Source of the DNA: Verrucomicrobiota bacterium
GTDB taxonomy: Bacteria > Verrucomicrobiota > Verrucomicrobiia > Verrucomicrobiales > Akkermansiaceae
Direction: 5' to 3'
Assembly (NCBI GenBank): GCA_026397725.1
Contig: JAPLUI010000245.1
Span: forward strand, 1 to 62,106
Length of the DNA stretch: 62,106 bases
Part shown: positions 17,738 to 26,756 of the stretch, one piece after another
How the letters are laid out: every line of letters begins with the position of its first letter
How positions within the stretch are numbered: the first letter of the stretch is position 1
Program-made: the position numbers and the translations under genes
The notes under the pieces: generated by a model
What the model was told of the DNA's origin: nothing
The model's database searches: none
Seen by the model: only the letters and a program-made list of their open reading frames with translations

Positions 17738-19576
17738 ATGTACTTCATCGATTGGCTGATTGTCGGCGGCTTCTTTTTCCTGGTGGCCGGGGCGGGCTTG
17801 GTGTTCTCGCGCCAGAGTGCCAGGAGTTCCAAGGCGTATTTCCTGGGAGCGGAGAACAAGTGGTGGATGCTGGCCGCTTCCGGCGCCTCTACGAATTTTT
17901 CGATCAACGGCACGGTGTGGAATCTGGCGATTCTGATGGTGTTGGGGATGAAGTCGTTCTGGGTCACGTTGGTGTGGTGGATGCCCAACGCGGTGTTTCT
18001 GATGGCGTATTCGGGCATCTGGATCCGTCGCTGCGGTGGCATCACCTCGGCGGAACTCAACAGGATCCGCTTCGGCGTGGGCACCGGCGCGAAGTGGGCC
18101 CGCACCAGCTTCGCCTTCATGATCACCTTGTTCTCGGTGGCCTCCCTGTGCATGTCCTACATCATCGTCCACAAGTTCGCGGTGGTGTTCGGCTTTTCTA
18201 ACACGCACGCCCACTGGGTGGCGCTCGGCATCGTGCTGCTCACCAGCAGTTATGTGCTGTTCGGCGGCTTCAAGGGGGTGATTCTCAGCGAGTTCCTGCA
18301 AACCGTGGTGCTGTTCGCGGTGGCGTTCATCATCGGCTTGGTGTGTTATCAACAGTACTCGGCAGAACAGGTGCATGCCGCCGTCAGCCACGGCAGCGGG
18401 GCGGCGGCGGTGAGCCAGGACTATTGGAAATCGTTGTGGCCGGAAGCCACGCCGCGGATCGGGATGTTCGAGGCCTCGAAAGGATACCATGGCTGGAATG
18501 ACTTTGTGGGTCAAACCCTCGCCTTCTCAATCATCGGCATGATTGGCTGCGTCGGTGGGGCCGGCGGGCGCTACGGCGAACAGCGGTTTCTGGCCGCCAC
18601 CACCACCAAGGAAGCCGCCAAGCTCGCCGCCCTCTGGCAGTTTCTTGGTTTCCCCCGCTGGATCATGACCGCCGGCCTGTGTTATCTCGGTTATACCATG
18701 TACACCTCTCAAATCAGCCATGACCCGGAATGTGTGATGCCCAGGTTCCTCCAGTCCGGCCTGCTCGGGCCCGGCTTGTTAGGATTGGTGGTGGCCGGGC
18801 TGTCAGCATCGTTCATGACCAGCTTTTGCTCGGAAATCAACGCCTGTGCCTCAATCATCGTGCGCGATCTCTATCAACCGTTGCTCGCCCCGCAGGTGGC
18901 TGATGACGACCGCAAGCTGGTCAGGGTGAGTTATGGGGCGACCGGAGGCCTGGCGGCGCTGGCTGCCGTCATTGGCTATGCCATGGTCGAATCGCAGGCG
19001 CGGGGCGGCGGCAGCGCGCTCAACGTGATCTGGGACTGGATGTTAGGCGGGCTGCTCACCTGCTTGGTCGTGCCGCTGGCATTCCGCTGGTATTGGGGGC
19101 GCATGAACGGCTGGGGCTTCGCCGCCGGCTGCCTGGTGAGCCTGGTGCCCTCGCTCGCCATGCTGGCGCGTGCCTTTGTGTCAGCCGATCATTTGCTGCA
19201 GGCCTGGCCGAAGAATCATTTCACCTATGTCACCCTCGCGACCTCCACGCTAGCGTGCATCATCGTGTCGCTGCTGACGCCGCCGATCGAAGGTGAGGCT
19301 TCGGCGGCGTTTTACGCGCGGGTGCGGCCGTTTGGCCTGTGGAAGGACGCGGAGCAACGGGCCCGGCAGGCCGGGCTGGCTCTAGCCACTGCCATCCCCG
19401 TGCCGCAAATTCTGCTCAACGTCGCGCTTGGCCTGGTCGCCTCGTTTTCGCTCTACATGGCCCCGGTTTACTTCCTCGGGCATTGGAATGCGGAAGGACT
19501 TTTCTGCATCGCCCTTTTTGCTGCCTGTGGTATTGCCCTGTATTTCACCTGGTACCGCACGCTGCCGGAGGATTGA
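17738..19576 (+). CDS. sodium:solute symporter (SSS family)
   Basis: 612 residues with about 13-14 hydrophobic segments. The opening YFIDWLIVGGFFFLVAGAGLVFSRQSARSSKAYFLGAENKWWMLAASGAS is typical of SSS proteins that import sugars or other solutes with sodium, and the conserved GGFKGVILSEFLQ and GLSASFMTSFCSEINACASIIVRDLYQ segments support this. It follows the GH38-like enzyme by eight bases and is probably its transporter partner. The substrate is inferred only from that neighbour. Confidence 0.87.
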   Translation: MYFIDWLIVGGFFFLVAGAGLVFSRQSARSSKAYFLGAENKWWMLAASGASTNFSINGTVWNLAILMVLGMKSFWVTLVWWMPNAVFLMAYSGIWIRRCGGITSAELNRIRFGVGTGAKWARTSFAFMITLFSVASLCMSYIIVHKFAVVFGFSNTHAHWVALGIVLLTSSYVLFGGFKGVILSEFLQTVVLFAVAFIIGLVCYQQYSAEQVHAAVSHGSGAAAVSQDYWKSLWPEATPRIGMFEASKGYHGWNDFVGQTLAFSIIGMIGCVGGAGGRYGEQRFLAATTTKEAAKLAALWQFLGFPRWIMTAGLCYLGYTMYTSQISHDPECVMPRFLQSGLLGPGLLGLVVAGLSASFMTSFCSEINACASIIVRDLYQPLLAPQVADDDRKLVRVSYGATGGLAALAAVIGYAMVESQARGGGSALNVIWDWMLGGLLTCLVVPLAFRWYWGRMNGWGFAAGCLVSLVPSLAMLARAFVSADHLLQAWPKNHFTYVTLATSTLACIIVSLLTPPIEGEASAAFYARVRPFGLWKDAEQRARQAGLALATAIPVPQILLNVALGLVASFSLYMAPVYFLGHWNAEGLFCIALFAACGIALYFTWYRTLPED

Positions 19577-19587
19577 GCCTGCCACTC

Positions 19588-19773
19588 ATGATGAACCGCC
19601 TCGCCCTGCTTGCCACGATGCTTGCTCTGCTCACCAGTTGCGCTGTGGCGGCCGGGCCGCCGCTGTCCGGAGGCGAACGCATCGCCGCCACCCACGGGCC
19701 TTGCCAAGGCACTTGCGATTCTCGGCTGGATCAAGCCGTCCAAACGCTTCCCTGCAGCCGACTACATCGTTAG
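19588..19773 (+). pseudogene. truncated signal-peptide ORF, probable gene remnant
   Basis: ATG 19588 opens a 61-residue frame beginning MMNRLALLATMLALLTSCAVAAG, a credible export or lipoprotein signal, 11 bases after the symporter stop. After about 35 residues the reading loses protein character. The adjacent +1 frame (LAILGWIKPSKRFPAADYIVSKGG, about 19700-19780) continues more plausibly, suggesting a frameshift. The rest of the interval up to 20103 shows no gene. I think this is the beginning of a lost secreted protein of the glycan operon. Confidence 0.45.
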
Positions 19774-20103
19774 CAAAGGCGGGTGGAACCAAGTCTGCGG
19801 CCGCGGTATTGCCAGGGGCCATCCGCGTCATGTTAGCGCTCCACCATGCCCCGACTGCCGCCATGCTTCCACGCAGCTTCCGCGCCCGGCTCTGGCGTTT
19901 CGCCCCGCAGCGCTCCCGCCCCATCCGTGAAATCCCGCGCCCGGCACCGCAGCCTTTTCCCCAGCGCCACCTCCCGGCTTCGCCCAAGCTGGAGTCAGCT
20001 TCGTTTCCACGGAGCTTCCCGCTTCATGATCTCGCGTAAGAAACTTCAAGTCCCAAGCGTAAGGCGGAAGCCGTTGGCAACCCACCCTGAACAAGGCGCT
20101 TCC

Positions 20104-22596
20104 ATGAACCGTGTCTCCTCCCTGCTGCAAATGATCCTGCTGGCCTGCGTGCCTTGTGTTGGCTTGGCCGCGCCCCCGGCGCAGCCGTCCGCCGAAGTAA
20201 CACCGGAGCAGGCCTGGCGTAATGAATATGACGAGACCGTCGGCCAGCTAGCCCGGTTGAGGACCGCCGGGAAGCACTGGCGTGACCGGCTGGCGGCGGA
20301 AGCGCTGGACCCGCAGGCGCTGGTGCAAGCGGCGGATGCGGATCCTCTCGAGGTGGTGCTGCGCCGCACCGCGGCGTTGATCCAACATTTCAAAACGCAG
20401 GAGGCCTTGCCCGCCGCGGCTGTGGGCGAGTTTGAGGCGGGCTTGGGCAAGCTCTCTGCCGAGGCCAAACTCGCCACCCAGGAGGACGCGCGGCGGAACC
20501 TGTTCTTCGCGGTGTGCGCCTTGCGCCGCAGTGTCGCCTTCGCCAATCCGCTGCTCAACTTTGACCGCATCGTCTGCCTGCTCGAGCAACCCGGCGAGGC
20601 CCGCATCATCGAGCAGGCACGCGCCATCTGGCCGGGTCACAGCAATGGCGGCGGACCGCTCGTCATTCAAAACTTCAAGGCCAAGGCCACCACCAGCACG
20701 CCGTTGGGCGGCCTCAAGGTGGCTGCCGGGCCATGGCAGGGGAAGGAGCTGACAGGCAAGTTCTCGGGGCTGGAACTCAGCCACGACGGCAACCAACTGC
20801 TGTTTGCCGCGACCACCGTCGGCGAAGTCTGGCATGTTTTCAAACATGATCTAACCACCAAGCAGTTGGTACAACTCACCGACGGCCCGGCGGACGACTT
20901 CGATCCATGCTTTTTGCCATCAGGGAGAATCGTGTTCACGTCCACGCGGCGCGGCGGCGTCGGCAGATGTGTGCTCACCCCGCAGTCATTGACCTACACG
21001 CTGCACTCGATGGAGGCCGATGGTTCGGACCTCATCTGTCTGAGTTTCCATGAGACCAACGAATGGGCGCCAACGGTGACGCACTCCGGCAAAATCGCCT
21101 ACACCCGTTGGGACTATGTGGACCGCCACTGGGGCACCGCCCATCATCTCTGGGAATGTTTTCCGGACGGCCGGGATCCCCGCAATTTCCACGGCAACTA
21201 TCCGTTGCCATGGTCCGCCATGACGGCTGGACTCCAGCCCGCACAGTATGGCAAGGAGGCGCTGGTGTATGGGCGAAACCTGCGGCCCGATGCCGAGATC
21301 GCCTTCCGCGCGGTGCCGGATTCGCCGAAATTCACCGCCACGGCCGTGGGCCACCATGAGGGGTTTTCCGGGAGTCTCGTGCTCATCGACACCCGGATTC
21401 CCGATGACGGCGCCATGGCGCAGGTCAAGCGCATCACGCCGGAGTATTTCTTCCCGGAGGTGGAGCCGGGCGCAACCCATGCCTACGGCACCGCGTGGCC
21501 GCTGAGCGAGGATTTCTATCTCTGCAGTTTTCACTCCGGTCTCTATCTGTTGGATAGGTTTGGCAACCGCGAGTTGATCCATGACCCGGGAGATGCGAGG
21601 TACCGCGTCAGGGATCCGTTTCCAGTCCGTCCGCGGTGGCTGCCGCCGGTGTTGCCGGTGCAGACCTGGCAGGGGAATCGCGCGGCGTTGCCGGAGCACC
21701 AGCGGGCGACCATCAGCATCATGAATGTTTATGCGGCCGATGCCACCGCCCGACTGCCGGAGGGGATGAAGGTCAAATGGTTGCGCATTGTCCAGGTGAT
21801 CCCCCAACTGTTAGACAATTGGTTCAGTCTCGAGTCCGTCTCGCAAGTGGCGTTCACCACCGACTCGATCGGGCGCCTGCCCTTGGGGGTGGTGCCGGTC
21901 GAAGACGATGGCAGTGTGTACTGCGAGGCGCCGGTGGGCAAGGCCCTCTATTTCCAGTTGCTCGATGAGCAGGGGATGGCGGTTCATTCCATGCGATCGG
22001 CCACTTATGTCCATCCCGGCGAACAGATGACCTGCTTCGGCTGCCATGAGGACAAGTGGCAGACCGGCAGCACCTACAGCCAGTCGGCGGCGCTGAAACG
22101 TCCGCCGTCGAAACTCGCGCCCGAGGTTGCAAGCGGGGCCATGCCCTTCAATTTCTACCAACTGGTGAAGATTCCGGTGTTTGACAAGAAGTGTGTGGGG
22201 TGCCACCAGAAGCATCCGAAGGCGCCTGACATGAGCTACCAGTCCTTGGCGAGGAATGATCTGGCGTTCAGCTATCCCGGAGAACACAAGGCGCTTTCGA
22301 TGTTAGGTGTCGGTGGCTCACGGACGACGCCTGGCCGCTTTGGCGCGCGTGCCTCCGGCATCATGCGAGCGCTAAGCACCAGGCCGCAGCACCAGGACCT
22401 GCAGTTGAGCGCCGACGAGTGGCGGCGCCTCACGCTGTGGCTTGACCTCAACTCCAACGAAATCGGCTGGATCGGCAATGACCGGGGGCAGCTCGCCGCC
22501 CAGAAGGCGGGCACGGCGCTGTGGCCACCGGTGGATGTCGATCCGGCGCATCCGACCGGGGTGGAACAGGATTTTCCCGTGCCGGCCTGGAAGTGA
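20104..22596 (+). CDS. secreted propeller / two-heme cytochrome protein (hydrazine-synthase-alpha-like)
   Basis: 830 residues from ATG 20104; the frame is open further upstream but that part is arginine/serine-rich and the signal peptide MNRVSSLLQMILLACVPCVGLAAP marks this start. A helical region precedes PLLNFDRIVCLLEQPGEARI and a PD40/TolB-like propeller (LSHDGNQLLFAAT, DDFDPCFLPSGRIVFTSTRRGG, EWAPTVTHSGKIAYTRWDY, ending near residue 550). Heme c motifs CFGCH (about 644) and CVGCH (about 697) follow, and there is no SUMF1-fold domain. It belongs with 6717-9866, 26757-29225 and 29274-32915. The family name comes from anammox hydrazine synthase, but no other hydrazine gene is present, so that reaction is not implied. 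Confidence 0.8.
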   Translation: MNRVSSLLQMILLACVPCVGLAAPPAQPSAEVTPEQAWRNEYDETVGQLARLRTAGKHWRDRLAAEALDPQALVQAADADPLEVVLRRTAALIQHFKTQEALPAAAVGEFEAGLGKLSAEAKLATQEDARRNLFFAVCALRRSVAFANPLLNFDRIVCLLEQPGEARIIEQARAIWPGHSNGGGPLVIQNFKAKATTSTPLGGLKVAAGPWQGKELTGKFSGLELSHDGNQLLFAATTVGEVWHVFKHDLTTKQLVQLTDGPADDFDPCFLPSGRIVFTSTRRGGVGRCVLTPQSLTYTLHSMEADGSDLICLSFHETNEWAPTVTHSGKIAYTRWDYVDRHWGTAHHLWECFPDGRDPRNFHGNYPLPWSAMTAGLQPAQYGKEALVYGRNLRPDAEIAFRAVPDSPKFTATAVGHHEGFSGSLVLIDTRIPDDGAMAQVKRITPEYFFPEVEPGATHAYGTAWPLSEDFYLCSFHSGLYLLDRFGNRELIHDPGDARYRVRDPFPVRPRWLPPVLPVQTWQGNRAALPEHQRATISIMNVYAADATARLPEGMKVKWLRIVQVIPQLLDNWFSLESVSQVAFTTDSIGRLPLGVVPVEDDGSVYCEAPVGKALYFQLLDEQGMAVHSMRSATYVHPGEQMTCFGCHEDKWQTGSTYSQSAALKRPPSKLAPEVASGAMPFNFYQLVKIPVFDKKCVGCHQKHPKAPDMSYQSLARNDLAFSYPGEHKALSMLGVGGSRTTPGRFGARASGIMRALSTRPQHQDLQLSADEWRRLTLWLDLNSNEIGWIGNDRGQLAAQKAGTALWPPVDVDPAHPTGVEQDFPVPAWK

Positions 22597-22653
22597 AGCG
22601 GCCGGGCGGGCTGTGTTCCGGCGTTGACCTGGCGGGGCGGCCGGGCCTAGGAT

Positions 22654-24762
22654 GTGGGCGTGGCGGAGAGTGCGGGAGCGGGACGCTGGCAGACGGACGG
22701 GAAGTTTTTCCGGGCCGGGGCCGAGCGTGTGGTGATGCGGGCGGTGACCTACGGGCCGTTTCCGGGTGGCTGGGCGGATTCGTTGGATGAGGATTTTTCC
22801 CGGATTGCGGCGGCCGGGTTCAATGCGCTGCGCTTGTATGAGATGCCCGGGCTGGGTTTGTTAGATGCGGCGTGGCAGCATGGTCTGCGGGTGTTTGGCG
22901 GGCTGCAATGGGCGCAGAGTGCGGATTTTTTCCGGCGTCCGGAACTCTATGCCTCGGCGCGGGTGGCGTTGGCGCGGAGTCTGCGCGAGATCGGCGAGCA
23001 TCCGGCGTTGGTGGCCGTTTATGTGGGCAATGAAGTGCCTGCGGATGTGGCCCGCTGGATGGGGCCGCTGCGGGTGCGGCGGGCCATCGAGGGCTTGATC
23101 ACCCTCGGCAGACAAGTCGCGCCCGCGCTGATGTTTGCGTATGCCAACTATCCGAGCACCGAGTATCTGGAGCCGGAGAATGCGGATTTCACGGCATTCA
23201 ATCTCTATCTTGAAGAGGAATCGGCGCTGCGGAGTTATCTCAAACGCCTGCATCATATCGCCGGGGACCGGCCCTTGGTGATCTCGGAGTTTGGGCAGGA
23301 TTCGCGGCGCAATGGCCTGGAGCAGCAGGCAGCATCCCTCGGCTGGGCCTTGCCTGCGGCCAGGGCGGTGGCAACCGCCGGCCTGACGGTCTATGCGTGG
23401 AGTGACCGGTGGTGGAACGCCGGCGCGGAAGTGTTGGATTGGGATTTCGGCTTGCTTGATCGCGACGGCCGGGCGAAGCCGGCGTTGCATTCCGTTAGAT
23501 CCGGCTTCAACCGCGTCCCGGTTGATGGGCCGGGTCACGAGTTGTCATTCTCGGTGATTGTTTGCACGCGGAATGGCAAAGAGCGGATCGGCAAGTGCCT
23601 GCGAGCCTTGGAGAAAATGCCGGATGCCGGGCACGAGGTGCTGGTGGTGGATGATGGCTCGGGCGATGGCACGGCGGAGTTGGTGGCGAAGGAGTTCCCG
23701 CACGTGCGGCTGTTGCGCCTCGCGCCGGGCGGCCTGAGTGCCGCGCGGAATGCCGGAGCGGCGGCGGCGACGGGAGACATCCTTGCGTTCACCGATGACG
23801 ATTGCGAGCCGGACCCCGAGTGGGTGGCGCGGCTGCGGCGGGTATTTGCGGATGGCCGCTTTGCCGCCGTCGGCGGACCCAACCTGCCGCCGCGTCCGCG
23901 CACGTGGCGCGAGGCGTTGGTATGTGCGGCGCCGGGCGCGCCTACCCATGTGCTGTTGGATGATGAGGAGGCGGAACACCTGCCGGGCTGCAATCTGGCC
24001 GTGACGCAGGCGGCATTTGCCGCCATCAGCGGCTTTGATCCGGCATTTCACACGGCGGGCGATGATGTGGATTTTTGCTGGCGACTGCGGGATGCCGGGT
24101 ATCGGCTCGGCTTTGCGGCGGGGGCCTTCGTCTGGCATTGGCGGCGCCCATCGGTGCGTGCCTTCCTGCGCCAACAAATCGGCTACGGGCGGGCCGAGCA
24201 TCTGCTGCTGCAAAAACATCCGCAGCGGTTTTCCTCACGCGGCGACGTCTGCTGGGAGGGCTTTGTCTATGACGGCGGCCCGGTGCGGGCCATGGCGGAA
24301 TCCGTGATCTATCACGGCCCCATGGGGGGGGCCGGCTATCAATCCGTCCTCAACCGCATGCTGCCGCTGCGTGGCTTGGACGGACGCTTCGATTCGGCCA
24401 GCGCCCGGCTCGCCCTGCGTGCGGTCGGGTTTCTCCAGCTCCGCCTGCGGGCCTGGGCCAGAAACCGGACGCTGTGGCTTGGCGCACCCCGCGCGACCCT
24501 GCCAGCGAGGCCCAAGCCCAACGCCGAATTTGAAATTGCCAGTGCCGCGGGCCTTGAGCGCGCGGACTTCCTCCAAGTACTGCTAGACGAGGGCTGGACT
24601 GCGGGCGGAGCATCGGATGGCTGGGACGTGGAAAAATCCGGCACCCGCGTGCTGCTGGCCACCGAGCGTGGCGATGGAATCGGCAAGCGAACACTCGTCC
24701 GGGTGTGGGGCGATCGCGCGGTGCTGCCCGGAGCCCTCACCCACCCGCAAGACCCGCGCTGA
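22654..24762 (+). CDS. TIM-barrel glycosidase fused to GT2 glycosyltransferase
   Basis: 702 residues from GTG 22654 (GTG 22660 also possible). Residues about 20-285 look like a GH2/GH5-clan barrel: VVMRAVTYGPF, GFNALRLYEMPG, the acid/base motif YVGNEVP (Glu about 127) and the nucleophile motif PLVISEFGQDS (Glu about 212). From about 298 a family 2 glycosyltransferase begins: FSVIVCTRNGKERIGKCLRAL, VVDDGSGDG, FTDDDCEPD (metal/nucleotide binding, about 380) and GDDVDFCWRLRDAGYRLGF. No membrane segments are visible, unlike processive synthases, so it may be a soluble or peripheral enzyme that both builds and trims or transfers a glycan. It sits among heme-propeller genes; the polymer involved is unknown. 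Confidence 0.8.
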   Translation: MGVAESAGAGRWQTDGKFFRAGAERVVMRAVTYGPFPGGWADSLDEDFSRIAAAGFNALRLYEMPGLGLLDAAWQHGLRVFGGLQWAQSADFFRRPELYASARVALARSLREIGEHPALVAVYVGNEVPADVARWMGPLRVRRAIEGLITLGRQVAPALMFAYANYPSTEYLEPENADFTAFNLYLEEESALRSYLKRLHHIAGDRPLVISEFGQDSRRNGLEQQAASLGWALPAARAVATAGLTVYAWSDRWWNAGAEVLDWDFGLLDRDGRAKPALHSVRSGFNRVPVDGPGHELSFSVIVCTRNGKERIGKCLRALEKMPDAGHEVLVVDDGSGDGTAELVAKEFPHVRLLRLAPGGLSAARNAGAAAATGDILAFTDDDCEPDPEWVARLRRVFADGRFAAVGGPNLPPRPRTWREALVCAAPGAPTHVLLDDEEAEHLPGCNLAVTQAAFAAISGFDPAFHTAGDDVDFCWRLRDAGYRLGFAAGAFVWHWRRPSVRAFLRQQIGYGRAEHLLLQKHPQRFSSRGDVCWEGFVYDGGPVRAMAESVIYHGPMGGAGYQSVLNRMLPLRGLDGRFDSASARLALRAVGFLQLRLRAWARNRTLWLGAPRATLPARPKPNAEFEIASAAGLERADFLQVLLDEGWTAGGASDGWDVEKSGTRVLLATERGDGIGKRTLVRVWGDRAVLPGALTHPQDPR

Positions 24763-24887
24763 GGCGGGTTCGTCGCGGCATATTCCATGCCGACCTTGGG
24801 CCAAACCTCGGCAGTTCCGGGCCTTCAATCCCGGGATGCTGCATGCAGCGAGCGACAAATGCACGGTGCCACACCTTTTCTTGAAAG

Positions 24888-26744
24888 ATGCCCGCCGCTC
24901 GGCCGCGTATCTCCCACCGCTTGAAAAATTCACCTTCACCCAACTGCCGACCCGCGCTGCTGGCGGCCATAGTTTCCGCAGCAATCATTCACTCCGCAAC
25001 AGGTGCCGACGTGCATTCGGCGCTCGACGTTGCATTCGCCCCCGATGGCAAGACGCTCGCCGTCACCGATGCCACCACCCCTGCGGTGGTGCTCATCGAC
25101 CCCGCCACCCGCACGATCCTGCGCACCGTGAAACTCGCCGGCCCGCCAGCCGGCCTGGCCTGGGCGGCCGATGGCAAACGCCTCTTCGCTGCGGAATCGG
25201 GTGCCAGCAGCATCGCCGAGGTCGATCCGGCCAACGGGTCGATCAGCCGCCGGCTCAGCACCGGCCGCTACCCGCGGGGACTCGCGGTCGTGCCCCGCCG
25301 CCAGCTCTTGCTGGCCGCCGATTGGGGTCTCGACAAACTCACGGTGATTGATCTCGCCACCGGTGCCACCAAGGCCAACCTCACCGTGGGCCGCCAACCC
25401 ACCGCCGTGGCCATCACCCCGGACGAATCGCTCGCCTTGGTCAGCAACATGATTCCCGCCACCGCCTCCACCGCGCCCGACACCGCCACCGAGGTCTCGG
25501 TCATCGACCTCCAGACGCTGCAGGCCAAGCCCCCCATCCGCCTGCCACTCGGCTCCACCGACACCCGCGGCATCGCCATCAGCGGCGACGGCCGCACCGC
25601 GTTCGTGGTCCACACCCTCGGTCGCTTCAACCTGCCGACCACCCAACTCGACCGCGGCTGGGTCAACACCAACGCCCTCACCATCATCGATGTGCCAGCG
25701 AGCAAGATTACCGCCACGGTGTTGTTGGATCAGGTGATGGATGGTGCCGCGGACCCCTGGGGCATCGCCCTCGATCCGTCCGGCGTGCGCATGTTCGTCA
25801 GCCTCTCGGGCGTTCACCAACTCGCCGTCATCGACCTCGAACGGCTGCCGGAAATCCTCAAGGAAACGCCCGAATTGCTCGTCAACGACCTCGCCGCACT
25901 GTACCGCCACAACCTGATCCGTCGCCTCGACATGCCCGCCCAAGGACCACGCGGTCTCGCCGTCTCACCCGACGGCAAGCTCGTCGCCGTCGCCGGCTTC
26001 TTTTCCGGCAACGTCGTCCTAACCGACATCAACGGCGCGAATCCCGCCGCCCTGCCGCTTGGCCCGCAAGAGCCACCTCATCTCGCCCGGCAAGGCGAAG
26101 CCATCTTCCACGATGCCGGCCGTTGCTTCCAGCGCTGGCTCAGTTGCGCCAGTTGCCACCCCGGCACGCGGGCCGACGGTCTCAATTGGGATTTGCTCAA
26201 CGACGGCCTCGGCAATCCGAAAAACGCCCGCTCGCTGGTCTTCAGCGACCGCACCCCGCCCCTGATGTCGCACGGCGTGCGCGACGATTTGGGAGCCTGC
26301 GTGCGGGCCGGTTTCGTCCACATTCTGTTCACCGAACCCAAGGTGCAAGACGTGGAGGCCGTCACGGCCTATCTCAAATCCCTCAAACCGGTCGTGAGCC
26401 CCTACCGCAAGGCCGACGGTTCCCTAACCGACGCGGCGCAGCGTGGCGAGAAAATCTACAACGACCCGCTGGTCGCCTGCGGCAAATGCCACCCGGGCCC
26501 GCTGCTCACCGACCTGGGGATGTACGATGTCGGCACCAGCCGGCCCTTCGACCGCGGTGCCCTCCGCTTCGATACGACCTCCCTCGTCGAACTGTGGCGC
26601 ACCCCGCCCTACCTCCACGATGGCAGCGCCGTGACCATCCGCCAGGTCCTGGTTGAAGAGAACCGCGGCGACAAACACGGCGTCACCTCCAAACTCACGC
26701 CCGCCCAAATCGACGACCTCGTCGCCTATTTGCAGTCGCTCTAA
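24888..26744 (+). CDS. YVTN beta-propeller fused to MauG-like diheme domain, secreted
   Basis: 618 residues. After an export signal (ALLAAIVSAAIIHSATGA) come YVTN-type propeller blades (about 40-400; DVAFAPDGKTLAVTDATTPAVVLIDPATRTILRTV, LAGPPAGLAWAADGKRLFAAESG). A diheme cytochrome c peroxidase/MauG-like part follows, with CASCH (about 420) and CGKCH (about 531) plus the typical LRTPPYLHDGS-like WRTPPYLHDGSAVT. Members of this family oxidise proteins or small molecules with peroxide outside the cytoplasm. The next heme-propeller gene starts 12 bases after the stop, so the two are surely co-transcribed. The N-terminal start is somewhat uncertain because the signal has a long basic lead. Confidence 0.82.
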   Translation: MPAARPRISHRLKNSPSPNCRPALLAAIVSAAIIHSATGADVHSALDVAFAPDGKTLAVTDATTPAVVLIDPATRTILRTVKLAGPPAGLAWAADGKRLFAAESGASSIAEVDPANGSISRRLSTGRYPRGLAVVPRRQLLLAADWGLDKLTVIDLATGATKANLTVGRQPTAVAITPDESLALVSNMIPATASTAPDTATEVSVIDLQTLQAKPPIRLPLGSTDTRGIAISGDGRTAFVVHTLGRFNLPTTQLDRGWVNTNALTIIDVPASKITATVLLDQVMDGAADPWGIALDPSGVRMFVSLSGVHQLAVIDLERLPEILKETPELLVNDLAALYRHNLIRRLDMPAQGPRGLAVSPDGKLVAVAGFFSGNVVLTDINGANPAALPLGPQEPPHLARQGEAIFHDAGRCFQRWLSCASCHPGTRADGLNWDLLNDGLGNPKNARSLVFSDRTPPLMSHGVRDDLGACVRAGFVHILFTEPKVQDVEAVTAYLKSLKPVVSPYRKADGSLTDAAQRGEKIYNDPLVACGKCHPGPLLTDLGMYDVGTSRPFDRGALRFDTTSLVELWRTPPYLHDGSAVTIRQVLVEENRGDKHGVTSKLTPAQIDDLVAYLQSL

Positions 26745-26756
26745 CACCACCGCGCC

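Noticed and set aside
19846..20103. N-terminal extension of the heme protein at 20104
   Set aside because: The frame is open, but residues are arginine/serine/proline-rich without domain character, and a clear signal peptide begins at 20104.
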